Positions 49,983 through 59,161 of a stretch of DNA of 64,000 bases are shown here, piece by piece. Each line of letters begins with the position of its first letter. Position 1 is the first letter of the stretch. The stretch is from Sphingomicrobium nitratireducens (GTDB lineage Bacteria > Pseudomonadota > Alphaproteobacteria > Sphingomonadales > Sphingomonadaceae): the NCBI RefSeq assembly GCF_026157035.1, contig NZ_JANJZA010000001.1:1-64000 (forward strand). Reading direction: 5' to 3'. Both the position numbers and the translations under genes were made by a program. Under the pieces are notes generated by a model that was not told the origin of the DNA, did no database searches, and was given only the letters and a program-made list of their open reading frames with translations.

Positions 49983-49997
49983 ACGCGTTGGGGCGCG

Positions 49998-51056
49998 TCA
50001 TCCAAGCCGGGTGACGTGCCCCATCTTGCGTCCGGCCCGTGCTTCGCGCTTGCCGTAGAGGTGCAGATGCGCGCCGGGCTCTGCGAGCAATTCCTCCCAC
50101 CGCTCGACGTCATTGCCGATGAGGTTGTCCATCGTCACGCGCGGCGCGGCGAGCGAGGTATCGCCGAGCGGCAGGCCCGCGATGCAGCGGATATGCTGTT
50201 CGAACTGGCTCGTGACCGATCCCTCGATCGTCCAGTGCCCGCTATTGTGGACGCGCGGCGCGATCTCGTTGACCAGCGGCCCTTCCGCCGTCGCGAAGAA
50301 TTCGACGGCCATCACCCCGACATGCCCCATCGCTGAGGCAAGGTCGCAGGCGAGGTCCACCGCGGCTGCCGCCTGTTCGTCGATCGGCTTGCCGGCCGGC
50401 ACTTCGGAGCGCCGCAGGATGCCGCCGTCATGGATGTTGCGCGGACAGTTCCAGACCTTGAGCTCGTCGTTCGCGGTGCGCGCCACGAGCACCGAGAACT
50501 CCGCCTGGAAGTCGATCGCCTGCTCGGCGATCGCCGGTTCGCGCCCGATCGCATCCCAGGCATCCTCGAGATGGTCGACATCGCGCAGCCAGGCCTGGCC
50601 TTTGCCGTCATAGCCCAGCCGTCGGCTCTTGATCACGAGCGGGAGCCCCAGCGCCTCGACCGCGTCGGCGAGGTCCGCGACGCTGTCGATCTGGCGCCAA
50701 CCGGCGACGCGCCCGCCCTGCTCCTCGACGAAGCTCTTCTCGTGCGCGCGGTCCTGCGCGATGGCAAGCGAGCGGGTCGTGGGCCGCATCTTGTCTCCCA
50801 TCGCTTCGAGCGGGCCGACCGGCAAATTCTCGAATTCGTAGGTGACGACGTCGCATTCGGCCGCGAACGCGGCGAGCGCATCGTGATTGTCGTAGGCCGC
50901 GCATACGTACATCGACGCCACCGCGGACGCGGGCGGCGCCGGGTCGGGCGCGTAGACGTGCGTGCGATAGCCAAGCTGGCTCGCCGCCTGGCACAGCATG
51001 CGTCCGAGCTGGCCGCCGCCGACGATGCCGATCGTCGAGCCTGGCGCGAGGCTCAT
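49998..51056 (-). CDS. purK: N5-carboxyaminoimidazole ribonucleotide synthase
   Basis: A 352-residue ATP-grasp enzyme converting AIR, bicarbonate and ATP into N5-CAIR in purine synthesis. It has [17 protein letters not shown] at the N-terminus, the ATP-grasp segments [14 protein letters not shown] and [15 protein letters not shown] [11 protein letters not shown], and [18 protein letters not shown], diagnostic of PurK. The start at 51056 overlaps the purE stop by 4 bases (ATGA). Confidence 0.95.
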   Translation of the reverse strand: MSLAPGSTIGIVGGGQLGRMLCQAASQLGYRTHVYAPDPAPPASAVASMYVCAAYDNHDALAAFAAECDVVTYEFENLPVGPLEAMGDKMRPTTRSLAIAQDRAHEKSFVEEQGGRVAGWRQIDSVADLADAVEALGLPLVIKSRRLGYDGKGQAWLRDVDHLEDAWDAIGREPAIAEQAIDFQAEFSVLVARTANDELKVWNCPRNIHDGGILRRSEVPAGKPIDEQAAAAVDLACDLASAMGHVGVMAVEFFATAEGPLVNEIAPRVHNSGHWTIEGSVTSQFEQHIRCIAGLPLGDTSLAAPRVTMDNLIGNDVERWEELLAEPGAHLHLYGKREARAGRKMGHVTRLG

Positions 51057-51532
51057 CGCGGGGTCTCCGCGACGCTGTCGGTCTGGGCGGCACGCCACAC
51101 GTCGAGCCGCGCCGCGAGCGCGTCGTCGGTGGTGGCGAGGATCGCGGCCGCGAGCAGCCCCGCATTCTTCGCGCCCGCCTCGCCGATGGCCAGTGTTCCG
51201 ACGGGAATGCCGCCGGGCATCTGCGCGATCGACAGGAGGCTGTCGAGGCCGTTCAACGCCTTGGACCGGACCGGCACGCCGAGCACCGGCAGCGGAGTTT
51301 TCGAAGCGACCATGCCCGGCAGGTGCGCCGCGCCGCCTGCACCCGCGATGATGACGTGGAGCCCGCGTCCCTTCGCCTCCTCGGCATAGGAAAACAGCCG
51401 GTCGGGCGTCCGGTGCGCGGACACGATCTTCACTTCATGCGCGACGCCCAGCGCGTCGAGCGCGTCGGCGGCATGGCGCATCGTTTCCCAGTCCGACTGG
51501 CTGCCCATAATGATCCCGACCTTCGCGGCCAT
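51053..51532 (-). CDS. purE: N5-CAIR mutase
   Basis: A 159-residue class I PurE converting N5-CAIR to CAIR, the step after PurK. It carries the signatures [26 protein letters not shown] and [15 protein letters not shown], and forms octamers. The start at 51532 gives the standard N-terminus. The gene is translationally coupled to purK, so the two steps are made together. Confidence 0.96.
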   Translation of the reverse strand: MAAKVGIIMGSQSDWETMRHAADALDALGVAHEVKIVSAHRTPDRLFSYAEEAKGRGLHVIIAGAGGAAHLPGMVASKTPLPVLGVPVRSKALNGLDSLLSIAQMPGGIPVGTLAIGEAGAKNAGLLAAAILATTDDALAARLDVWRAAQTDSVAETPR

Positions 51533-51645
51533 GAAATTCCCCTCGCCTGTTGAACGGGCCGTGTAGGCGAAAGCGGGGGGCCCACGCAACTTGAAGCCAT
51601 GCTGCCATGTTTCTCAGCCGTTCAATTTGCGGTATGCCGTGATTC

Positions 51646-52221
51646 GTGAGCGACGAGACAATGAGGGGGGAGCGCGTGGAGCTCGAAGAGGAGATCGCGC
51701 GGCTCAGGCAGGAAGTGGCGCGGCTCGAAACCCGCGTCGCCGAACTCGATCATCTCGCCCATTCGGACAGTCTGGTCGACCTTCCCAACCGGCGCGGCCT
51801 CGATCGCGCGCTCGAAGCGGCGATCGCCGCCAACGAGCGGCATGGCGTTGGCGCGGCGCTGCTCTACGTCGACGTCGACAATCTCAAGATGATCAATGAC
51901 GGATTCGGCCACGGTGCAGGCGATGCCGCGCTGATCCACGTCGCCCGGCGACTGGTCGAGGGGACGCGTCCGGGCGACACGGTAGCGCGGCTCGGCGGCG
52001 ACGAATTCGTTGTCCTTCTGACCCATGTCGATGCCGAGGACGCGTGCGCGAGCGCGCAGCGGCTGGTCGACGAAATTGCGGGCGACGGGTTGATCCACGA
52101 GGGTCAGCCGGTGCCGCTGTCGGTCGCGATCGGCATCGCGCCGATCGAGAAGGGCGACCGTCCCAACGAGGCGCTCGCGCGCGCCGACGCGGCGATGTAC
52201 GCGAAGAAGCGGGCGGCCTAG
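51646..52221 (+). CDS. Soluble GGDEF diguanylate cyclase
   Basis: A 191-residue protein with a short N-terminal coiled coil (ELEEEIARLRQEVARLETRV) and one GGDEF domain (DSLVDLPNRRGLD, LLYVDVDNLKMIND, RLGGDEFVVLL). The active site is intact, so it should make cyclic-di-GMP. No inhibitory RxxD site is obvious at the usual position. The start is GTG at 51646 or ATG at 51661; neither has a decisive ribosome site. The stop shares a CTAG with the convergent gpmA stop. Confidence 0.85.
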   Translation: MSDETMRGERVELEEEIARLRQEVARLETRVAELDHLAHSDSLVDLPNRRGLDRALEAAIAANERHGVGAALLYVDVDNLKMINDGFGHGAGDAALIHVARRLVEGTRPGDTVARLGGDEFVVLLTHVDAEDACASAQRLVDEIAGDGLIHEGQPVPLSVAIGIAPIEKGDRPNEALARADAAMYAKKRAA

Positions 52222-52904
52222 CCCTCGCCCAGGTAGGCGCGACCGAGCGCGTTCAACTCGTCATCCAGCTTGTAGACGATCGGCTTGCCGGTCGGGATCT
52301 CGAAGTTGACGATGTCGTCGTCGCCGATGTTCGAGAGGTGCTTGACGAGGGCGCGCAGGCTGTTGCCGTGCGCCGAGACGATCACCCGCTCGCCCCGCCG
52401 GAGCGCCGGCGCGATTTCCGCTTCGAAGAACGGCAGGACCCGCGCGATCGTGTCCTTGAGGCTCTCGGTGGAAGGCACGTCGACCCCGGCATAGCGGCGG
52501 TCGGACGAGAGATCGAACTCGCTGCCCTTCTCGAGCGGCGGCGGCGGCGTGTCGAACGAACGGCGCCAGATCTTGACCTGTTCGGCCCCGACCTTGTCGA
52601 TCATCTGCTGCTTGTCGAGCCCGGTCAGCCCGCCATAGTGCCGCTCGTTGAGGTGCCAGTCCTTGGTCACGGGCAGCCACAGCGAACCCATTTCATGGAG
52701 CATCAGGTGGAGCGTGCGGATCGCGCGCGTCTGGAGCGAGGTGAAACAGCGGTCGAACTCGTGGCCCGCCGCCTTCAATGCCGCGCCCGCCGAGCGCGCC
52801 TCGGCGATCCCCTTGTCCGTCAGGTCGACGTCCCACCAGCCGGTGAAACGGTTCTCGAGGTTCCACTGCGACTGGCCATGGCGGACGAGGACGAGGGTCG
52901 GCAT
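52218..52904 (-). CDS. gpmA: 2,3-bisphosphoglycerate-dependent phosphoglycerate mutase
   Basis: A 228-residue glycolytic enzyme interconverting 3- and 2-phosphoglycerate. The phosphohistidine motif is VLVRHGQSQWN (His9), followed by FTGWWDVDLTDKG, the catalytic RHYGGLTGL-like HYGGLTGLDK and the second-histidine region VSAHGNSLRAL. It lies 8 bases after the M14 peptidase gene on the same strand. Confidence 0.95.
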   Translation of the reverse strand: MPTLVLVRHGQSQWNLENRFTGWWDVDLTDKGIAEARSAGAALKAAGHEFDRCFTSLQTRAIRTLHLMLHEMGSLWLPVTKDWHLNERHYGGLTGLDKQQMIDKVGAEQVKIWRRSFDTPPPPLEKGSEFDLSSDRRYAGVDVPSTESLKDTIARVLPFFEAEIAPALRRGERVIVSAHGNSLRALVKHLSNIGDDDIVNFEIPTGKPIVYKLDDELNALGRAYLGEG

Positions 52905-52912
52905 CGCGTAGT

Positions 52913-54055
52913 TCAGCCCTTCTTCTTGCGGGCCTGGAGGTCGGGGACCAGCGCGTGGAGCGCGTCCATGCAGCTGTAGGCGAGATACTTGCAGCGCTCG
53001 GTCGACCAGCCGTAGATCGGGTCGGGCAGGTCCTCATTGTCCTTGAAGGGCATTTCCAGCGTCATCGCGATCGCGCCGTAACGCTCGGCGACCTGGGTGG
53101 TCGACATGGAAAGGTTCGCCTCGCCCGGCTTGGCGATCTCGTAGCCCTTCTCGGTCTGGAAATCGGGCGAGAGCGCCTCGAGCGTCTCGCCGAACTTGTC
53201 GAACAGGGCAGCCTGCGCCTCGTTCCACGAGGGAATACCCTCGAAGCCCGCAAGGAAGTTGGCCGGGATTGCCTCGTCGCCGTGCACGTCCATCGCGAAA
53301 TCGACGCCGGTTTCGTCCATGCGATTACGCACGTAGAGGACTTCCGGGCACTCGGTCTCGTTGGGCTCGTGCCATACGCGGTTGAGGTTGACCCCCGCCG
53401 CGTTGGTCCGAAGGTGCCCGCGGCGCGAGCCGTCCGGGTTCATGTTGGGCATGACGTGGAAGGTGCAGTCGCGGCGCAGCGCGCGGCTCACCGGATCGTC
53501 GGGATCGGTGAGCTTTTCGAGCGCGCCTTCCATCCACCACTCGGCCATGCTCTCGCCAGGATGCTGGCGGGCATAGAGCCACACGGTGAGCGGGCCTTCG
53601 CCGATGGTGAGGCAGTCCATGTCCTGCCCGTCGAGGGTCTTGCCGAGGCTGCGATATTCGACACCCGGCAGCGAGGCGACAGTGGCCACGAGGTCGTGAT
53701 GCCGCTCCATCGAGTAGGGCACGAAATAGGCAAGGTAGATGCTGTCCGTCTCGGGCACGAGGCGGATGGTGAGAACGCCGTCCTCGTAGCTCGTCGCATC
53801 GACGCGTACCCATTCCTCGCGGTCGACTGTCATCAGCGCGCGATAGCCGGGCCAGCCGTCGGGATAGGCGGCCGACCCCGCATTGGTGATCTTCAGCGTC
53901 ACGTCGCGGCCCTGGGCGCCGGCGAGGCGGAAGTAGAACCACTGGTGGAAGTCCGACTTGTGATCCTTGACGATTTCCAGTTCGACTTCGTCTCCCTGGA
54001 TCGAGACGAGACGGATGTTGCCGGCGTCGAACGCGCTGGAAATGGTGATGCTCAT
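52913..54055 (-). CDS. M14-family carboxypeptidase, cytosolic CCP/Nna1-like
   Basis: A 380-residue zinc carboxypeptidase. An N-terminal beta domain (FHQWFYFRLAG region) precedes the catalytic domain. Zinc ligands are H165 and E168 in RQHPGES and the later His in MDVHGDE; the catalytic Glu lies in AMTLEMPFKDNED. This matches the bacterial relatives of cytosolic carboxypeptidases, which lack a signal peptide as here. The natural substrate is unknown. It is probably co-transcribed with gpmA. Confidence 0.9.
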   Translation of the reverse strand: MSITISSAFDAGNIRLVSIQGDEVELEIVKDHKSDFHQWFYFRLAGAQGRDVTLKITNAGSAAYPDGWPGYRALMTVDREEWVRVDATSYEDGVLTIRLVPETDSIYLAYFVPYSMERHHDLVATVASLPGVEYRSLGKTLDGQDMDCLTIGEGPLTVWLYARQHPGESMAEWWMEGALEKLTDPDDPVSRALRRDCTFHVMPNMNPDGSRRGHLRTNAAGVNLNRVWHEPNETECPEVLYVRNRMDETGVDFAMDVHGDEAIPANFLAGFEGIPSWNEAQAALFDKFGETLEALSPDFQTEKGYEIAKPGEANLSMSTTQVAERYGAIAMTLEMPFKDNEDLPDPIYGWSTERCKYLAYSCMDALHALVPDLQARKKKG

Positions 54056-54246
54056 GGAACCTGGAACCCTGTGTGCATTGTCGTGTGTGGCGTCCTGATA
54101 GTCGCGGGCGCTGCAAGTGGAAACCCCCCGGTCGACGCCCCGAGCCCGCTCGTCGAACCCCCTGTCCTTCGGTCTGGCTTCGCATTATTGACGAGGGCGA
54201 TACAAGACGGGCGTCCCTGTCGCCCTTTTCGGAGTACCCCTGACCC

Positions 54247-55905
54247 ATGAAATTTCGCCTGACTGCCGGGTGCGCGCTGGCGCTGTCCGCCACCCCGCTG
54301 CTCGCCGCCGAGCCCGATGTCGCGTCTATCGACCGCGTGCGCGCCGACGTCGAGTTCCTCGCCAACGACCTGCTCGAAGGCCGCGAGGCGGGGACCCGTG
54401 GACACGAGATCGCGGCGCTCTACGTCGCGTCGCGGTTCAAGGCGCTCGGGCTCGAACCGGCGGGTGACGAGGGGACCTATTTCCAGCAGGTGACGCTGCG
54501 CGCGGCGACGCTCGTCCCCGAGCAGTCGTCGGTCGTCCTGACCCGCGGCGGCAAGGCGCGCACGCTACCCGCGAACCTCCTGCGCCCGCGCCCGAGCCTC
54601 AGCGCCACGGACGTCACGATGGAAGGCGAGCTGGTCTTCGCGGGCTACGGGCTCGATGCGCCCTCGCTCGGGATCGACGACTATGAAGGGCTCGACGTGA
54701 AGGGCAAGATCGTCGTGGTGCTGGAGGGGGCGCCTCCCGGGCTTCCCGCCGACATCAAGTCGCACCTCGACAAGTCGCGCAGCGACATGGCCGCGGCGCA
54801 CGGGGCGATCGGCTACATCGCGGTCTCGACCTCGGCCGCCGACCGCGCGCGCCGATTCTACGAGATGGGCGAAACCTACCCCTCGTCGAGCTGGATCTCG
54901 CCCGACGGCAGCACCGGCGCGCTCGCCGACGGGCTCAAGCTGCGCGTCTCGATCTCGCCCGAGGGAGCCGAAACGCTCTTCGAGGGAAGCGACGTGTCGC
55001 TCGACAAGCTGTACGACCTCGCGCGCGGCGACGCGGCGCAACTGCCCCGCTTCGCCCTGCCCGGTACGCTCAAGGCGCACGCGGTCAGCACCTGGGACGA
55101 CTTCACCAGCCCGAACGTCGTCGCGCGTCTTCCCGGAACCGATCCCGCCCTCGCCGACGAGCATGTCGCGATCGTCGCCCACCTCGACCATCTCGGCACC
55201 AGCGAGGGCGACCACGGGCACGGCGGTTACGGGCGTCTCGGCGACAAGGAGACGAAGGACAAGGTCTACAACGGCGCGCTCGACAATGCGGCGGGCGTCG
55301 CGGGGATGCTCGAGGCGGCGCGGATGTTCGTCGAAGGCGAAGGGCCGCAGCAGCGCTCGATGCTGTTCATGGCGGTCACCGCGGAGGAAAAGGGCCTGCT
55401 CGGCGCGGGCTATTTCGCGGACAATCCCACCGTGCCGGTCGAGGACATTATCGGCGTGATCAGTTCCGACATGCCGGTGCCGCTCTACGATTTCGGCGAC
55501 ATCGTCGCGTTCGGGACGGAGCACAACACGCTGTCCGAGACGATCGCCGCCGCGGCGGGGACGCTGGGCGTGAGCCTGTCACCCGACCCGATGCCCGAGC
55601 AGTCGATCTTTACGCGCTCGGATCATTACCAGTTCGCGCGCAAGGGGATCCCCGCCACGCTGCTTTTCACCGGCTACGGCAATGGCGGTCAGGAAATCTG
55701 GGCCGACTTCTTCTCGCGCTGCTACCACAAGCAGTGCGACGACCTGTCGCTGCCCATCAAATGGGACATGCTGGCGCGCTTCGCGACGATCAACTACCGA
55801 ATCGCGAACATGCTGGCCGATGCGAACGGTCGCCCCCTCTGGTACGCCGACAGCCCGATGAGCGAGATGCTCGCCCCGGGCGCCGCGCGCGCGAAAAGGC
55901 CGTGA
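54247..55905 (+). CDS. Exported M28-family zinc peptidase with PA domain
   Basis: A 552-residue protein with a Sec signal (MKFRLTAGCALALSATPLLA). A PA-domain insertion (about 110-220) interrupts the peptidase domain. Di-zinc ligands appear in VAHLDHLG, GALDNAAGV and TAEEKGLLGAGYF, with a further Asp in ISSDMP and His in RSDHYQFA. The family includes aminopeptidases and glutamate carboxypeptidase-like enzymes; here a periplasmic aminopeptidase is likely. It has its own 190-base divergent upstream region shared with the M14 gene. Confidence 0.9.
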   Translation: MKFRLTAGCALALSATPLLAAEPDVASIDRVRADVEFLANDLLEGREAGTRGHEIAALYVASRFKALGLEPAGDEGTYFQQVTLRAATLVPEQSSVVLTRGGKARTLPANLLRPRPSLSATDVTMEGELVFAGYGLDAPSLGIDDYEGLDVKGKIVVVLEGAPPGLPADIKSHLDKSRSDMAAAHGAIGYIAVSTSAADRARRFYEMGETYPSSSWISPDGSTGALADGLKLRVSISPEGAETLFEGSDVSLDKLYDLARGDAAQLPRFALPGTLKAHAVSTWDDFTSPNVVARLPGTDPALADEHVAIVAHLDHLGTSEGDHGHGGYGRLGDKETKDKVYNGALDNAAGVAGMLEAARMFVEGEGPQQRSMLFMAVTAEEKGLLGAGYFADNPTVPVEDIIGVISSDMPVPLYDFGDIVAFGTEHNTLSETIAAAAGTLGVSLSPDPMPEQSIFTRSDHYQFARKGIPATLLFTGYGNGGQEIWADFFSRCYHKQCDDLSLPIKWDMLARFATINYRIANMLADANGRPLWYADSPMSEMLAPGAARAKRP

Positions 55906-55921
55906 CGCGAGGCGTGGCGAC

Positions 55922-55950
55922 TTGACTTTGGCGCGCCCTCTTCCTAGTTG
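55922..55950 (+). promoter_or_regulatory. Candidate sigma-70 promoter for rpmJ
   Basis: TTGACT (55922-55927) and TAGTTG (55945-55950) are separated by 17 bases. A start near 55957 would give rpmJ a leader of about 57 bases. The -35 is nearly consensus; the -10 is weak. Confidence 0.5.
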
Positions 55951-56013
55951 AGCGCCGGATTCGGTAACCCCGACATTTGAAACCCATTTTTTCCGAGGCA
56001 AGGTGCTCCGGCC

Positions 56014-56139
56014 ATGAAAGTTCGTAATTCTCTCAAGTCGCTCAAGTCGCGCCACCGCGATTGCCGGGTCATCCGTCGCCGCGGTCGCGTTTACGTGATC
56101 AACAAGACCAACCGTCGCTTTAAGGCGCGCCAGGGCTAA
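56014..56139 (+). CDS. rpmJ: 50S ribosomal protein L36
   Basis: A 41-residue basic protein ([17 protein letters not shown], ending [12 protein letters not shown]). It has only one cysteine (Cys17), so it is the zinc-independent C-minus form of L36, usual in alphaproteobacteria. Start and stop give the exact family length. It has its own promoter-like sequence and terminator and is not part of a ribosomal-protein operon. Confidence 0.97.
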   Translation: MKVRNSLKSLKSRHRDCRVIRRRGRVYVINKTNRRFKARQG

Positions 56140-56168
56140 CAGCCCCGGGCACACGGTTGCGTGAAACG

Positions 56169-56197
56169 GGCGCGTCCTTTCGAGGGCGCGCCTTTTT
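56169..56197 (+). terminator. Rho-independent terminator after rpmJ
   Basis: GGCGCGTCC (56169-56177) pairs with GGGCGCGCC (56184-56192) with one T-G pair and a 6-base loop, followed by five T. It separates rpmJ from the convergent kinase gene. Confidence 0.9.
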
Positions 56198-56205
56198 CGT
56201 GCCCG

Positions 56206-57084
56206 TCATCCGCGTGCGAGGTGCGCCTCGAGAAGGTCGAGCGCCTCCCCGGAGCGCGCGAAATCGAGCGGGCGTGCGAATCGGTAGACGTCTGCCTGCC
56301 GCGCGAGATCGAGGCAGCGTTCGAAGATCCACGCGTCGCCGCCATGCCACTGGTTGGCGACCTCCCAGCGATAGGCATTGTCGAGCACCAGCCGTGCGGC
56401 CTCGGCGCCCGTGACCTTCTCGATCCGCGCTTCCCCGACCTCGAGCAGGTAGATGCGCTTCAATTGCAAGGGCGGCGGCGGACGCATCGCCTCGCCCTTC
56501 GCCAGCGGCATCTGCCACTTGCCCTCGCCCGCGACCACCGGTTCGAGGGTTCCGCGATCGACGCCCAGCGCGTCGACCGCCGCGTCCCACAATTTCACCC
56601 TCGGAATACCGCGATGGACCGCGGGGCCTGCCGGGTCGATCGCACAGATATCGTCGCACAGGATATCGTGCCCCCGCGCCGCCAGCATCGCGGCCAAGGT
56701 CGACTTGCCGGCCCCGCTCGGCCCGACGAAGGCCGCCGCCCCGCCATCGAGCGCGACCGCATTGGCATGAAGCGGCAACCTGCCGCGCTGGACGATCAGT
56801 GCCGCCGACACAGTGCCGAGCAGCCAGGCGCGGATCTCGTCTCCCGCGCGGCCCGGCGGCGCATGGATGGTCACTGCCTCGCCGCCCTCGACTTCGAAGC
56901 GAATGCCATCGAGTTCGGCGACCAGCGTATCGCCTTCGCGCGCGACGTTGTAGAAATCGGGCCGCGCCAGCGCCGATGCGCGCTTCGTGCGCACCACGAC
57001 ATCGGGCTGGCCTTCGCCCGGCGGCAGCTCGGGAAGCGCAAGGTCGCTGTCGATCACGAGGCCGAAGGCGCGGGTCAGCGGCAT
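56206..57084 (-). CDS. HPr-kinase-like lasso peptide C-terminal serine kinase
   Basis: A 292-residue protein with the fold pattern of HPr kinase/phosphorylase. LPLHANAV carries the family histidine (His106), Walker A is GPSGAGKST (121-129) and ILCDDICAID carries the paired aspartates (144, 145). There is no HPr/PTS locus nearby; instead the gene is divergent, 47 bases from lasso-peptide genes. In paeninodin-type clusters a kinase of this fold phosphorylates the side chain of the precursor's C-terminal serine, and the precursor here ends in Ser. AAGGA precedes the ATG at 57084. Confidence 0.82.
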   Translation of the reverse strand: MPLTRAFGLVIDSDLALPELPPGEGQPDVVVRTKRASALARPDFYNVAREGDTLVAELDGIRFEVEGGEAVTIHAPPGRAGDEIRAWLLGTVSAALIVQRGRLPLHANAVALDGGAAAFVGPSGAGKSTLAAMLAARGHDILCDDICAIDPAGPAVHRGIPRVKLWDAAVDALGVDRGTLEPVVAGEGKWQMPLAKGEAMRPPPPLQLKRIYLLEVGEARIEKVTGAEAARLVLDNAYRWEVANQWHGGDAWIFERCLDLARQADVYRFARPLDFARSGEALDLLEAHLARG

Positions 57085-57131
57085 CCATCTTCCTTGCACC
57101 GCCGCCCGCAAGGAGGCTAGCCCCTTGGGTC

Positions 57132-57422
57132 ATGTCCGCGCCGCTCCTCGACGACACCAGCCGCATCGTCCAGCGAAAGACCCTGCCCAGCGGGGAAATC
57201 GATGGCGAGCTGCTTGCACTCGACGTCAAGCGCGGCACCTGCCTCGGACTCGACCGGGTCGGGACCGACATCTGGCGCCTTGCCGCGCAGCCGATCACGC
57301 TCGCCACGCTGATCGAGAAGCTGGTCGAGGACTATGACGCGACCCCGGACGAGGCACGCGCCGACGTCTTCCCTTTCGTCGCCGAGCTGGTCGAAGCGGG
57401 TTTGCTCGACCTCGTGCCATGA
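57132..57422 (+). CDS. Lasso peptide B1 protein, PqqD-like RiPP recognition element
   Basis: A 96-residue winged-helix protein of the PqqD family (LDVKRGTCLGLDRVGTDIW, then TLATLIEKLVEDYDATPDEA). In split-B lasso systems it binds the precursor leader and delivers it to the B2 peptidase and cyclase. Its stop overlaps the start of the exporter gene by 4 bases (ATGA), so it opens the biosynthetic operon. Confidence 0.9.
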   Translation: MSAPLLDDTSRIVQRKTLPSGEIDGELLALDVKRGTCLGLDRVGTDIWRLAAQPITLATLIEKLVEDYDATPDEARADVFPFVAELVEAGLLDLVP

Positions 57423-59068
57423 AAGACGTGAGGGAGCTTCTCGCCGATTTTCTCGCGCGCACCCGCGCTGCGCCGCTGCTGTTCGCACTGCTGCTCGCAG
57501 GTGCGCTGGTGGAAGGGCTCGGCATCCTCCTCCTCGTGCCCCTCGTCGCGCTCGCCGCAGGCGAGGCGCCGCCCCCGACCTGGATGCCATTCGCGCCCAA
57601 ATTTTTCGACGCGCCCGAGCGCGCGCTGTTCGTCGCCGCATTTTTCTTCCTCGCCGCCATGGGGCTGCGCTCGGCGATCCTCTACGCGCGAGACCGGCTG
57701 CGCGTGCGCGCCGTCACCGCCTACGAACAGGGGCTCAAGCTGCGCCTCCTGTCGGGCGTCGCCGCGCAGGGCTGGCGTTTGGCAAGCAGGCTCGGCCAGG
57801 CACGCCTCCAGCGCAGGATGCTGGTCGACACGCCGCGCGCAATCGTCGCGCTCCACTACGCGCTTCAGGCTGCAGTCGTGGCCGTGATGATCGCGGTGCA
57901 GGGCCTCGTGGCGCTTTACCTTTCCCCCGCGCTGACGCTGGTCGCGGGCGGGCTGATGCTGGTCGGCATCCTCCTCGCCTGGCCGTGGGTGCGCGCGGGC
58001 CAGCGCCGCGGCCTGTCGCTCGGCGAGGCTGCCGCCGACAGCAGCGAAGAGGGTTTCCGTCTCTACGCCAGCCTCAAGAGCGCGCTCGCCGAAGGCGCCG
58101 TCCTGCGCTTCCTCGACCGCTACGCCGCCAGCGCGAAGCGTCTCGCGGGCGAAGAAATCGCGCTCGAGGCAGGCCGTGCGGGCGCGCGTGCCATCATGGC
58201 GCTGGTCGCCGCGACCGCCGCGGTCGTCCTGATCCTCGCAGGCCTGCTGTGGCTCGATCTCGACCTTGCCATCCTCGTTCCCCTCCTCGTCCTGTTCGCG
58301 CGGCTGAGCGGTCCCGCCCAGCAACTCGTTCAGGCGCTCCAGGGCATGGCCGCATTCGGCCCCGCCTTCGCACCCATCGCCGCCCAGGCGGGCAGTGCGG
58401 TGCCATCCGCGACACGCTCCGTGCCCCCGCGCGACTGGTCGCGCCTCGACTTCGACCGCGTCACCCACGAGGCAGACGACGGCTTCACGCTCGGCCCGCT
58501 CGACCTCTCGCTCGCGCGCGGAGAATGGGTCGCGCTCGAAGGGGTGTCGGGGGCGGGCAAGACGATGCTGGTCGATCTCGTCGCCGGGTTGATCGCTCCC
58601 GATGGCGGCACGATCCGGCTCGACGGCGAGCCAATCGACCTCGCGACGCTCGACGGCTGGCGCGAAGGCCTCGCCTATGCCGGGCAGGACGAAGTGCTGT
58701 TCGCGGCCAGCCTCGCCGACAATCTCGGCGGCGATCCAGGCAAGGCGGCTGCTGTCACCGGCCTCGAAGCGCTGCTCCAGCGCCTTCCCGACGGGCTCGG
58801 CACGATGCTCGGCGAAGGCGGCGCGCGCCTGTCGGGCGGCGAGCGGCAGCGCGTCGCGATCGCCCGCGCGCTCTTGCGCCACCCCCGCCTCCTGATCCTC
58901 GACGAGGCCACCTCGGCGCTCGATCTGGCCGCCGAAAAGCAAATGCTCGACAGGCTGCGCGCCTATGCGCCCGACCTGTCGGTTCTCTTTGTCAGCCATC
59001 GCCCCCAAGCCCGTGCGCTTGCCGATCGCGTCGTCGCGTTGCAGCGGGGTCGCACCGAACTGGGTTAA
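57419..59068 (+). CDS. Lasso peptide ABC exporter (membrane plus ATPase domains)
   Basis: A 549-residue half-transporter. The N-terminal membrane domain has about six helices (to residue 300), followed by an ATPase with Walker A GVSGAGKT, the signature LSGGERQRVAIARALL, Walker B LLILDEATSALD and switch VSHRPQA. This is the D protein of lasso clusters, which exports the mature peptide and gives self-immunity. It dimerises in the inner membrane. Its stop is followed by 93 bases before the precursor gene. Confidence 0.9.
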   Translation: MKDVRELLADFLARTRAAPLLFALLLAGALVEGLGILLLVPLVALAAGEAPPPTWMPFAPKFFDAPERALFVAAFFFLAAMGLRSAILYARDRLRVRAVTAYEQGLKLRLLSGVAAQGWRLASRLGQARLQRRMLVDTPRAIVALHYALQAAVVAVMIAVQGLVALYLSPALTLVAGGLMLVGILLAWPWVRAGQRRGLSLGEAAADSSEEGFRLYASLKSALAEGAVLRFLDRYAASAKRLAGEEIALEAGRAGARAIMALVAATAAVVLILAGLLWLDLDLAILVPLLVLFARLSGPAQQLVQALQGMAAFGPAFAPIAAQAGSAVPSATRSVPPRDWSRLDFDRVTHEADDGFTLGPLDLSLARGEWVALEGVSGAGKTMLVDLVAGLIAPDGGTIRLDGEPIDLATLDGWREGLAYAGQDEVLFAASLADNLGGDPGKAAAVTGLEALLQRLPDGLGTMLGEGGARLSGGERQRVAIARALLRHPRLLILDEATSALDLAAEKQMLDRLRAYAPDLSVLFVSHRPQARALADRVVALQRGRTELG

Positions 59069-59161
59069 ATCTCGCAAACCTAGTCCATTATGGACAGATT
59101 CAACCCTCCGAATTAATAAAAGCCAAGCGCCGGCGTAGGCGGCGATGCTCGGAGGGGATCA
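59069..59161 (+). promoter_or_regulatory. Leader region of the precursor gene
   Basis: An A/T-rich patch in an otherwise GC-rich cluster. It contains a small palindrome GTCCATTATGGAC (59083-59095) and an in-frame 8-codon mini-frame MDRFNPPN starting at 59091. GGAGGGG (59151-59157) lies 4 bases before the precursor GTG. The distance from the exporter gene leaves room for an internal promoter or a processing site that would raise precursor mRNA relative to the enzymes; no firm -10/-35 pair is seen. Confidence 0.45.

Noticed and set aside
56206-57084. True HPr kinase/phosphorylase of a PTS regulatory system
   Set aside because: No HPr, EIIA or sensor-kinase genes are adjacent, and the divergent position next to B1, exporter, cyclase and B2 genes with a Ser-ending precursor fits a lasso kinase better.
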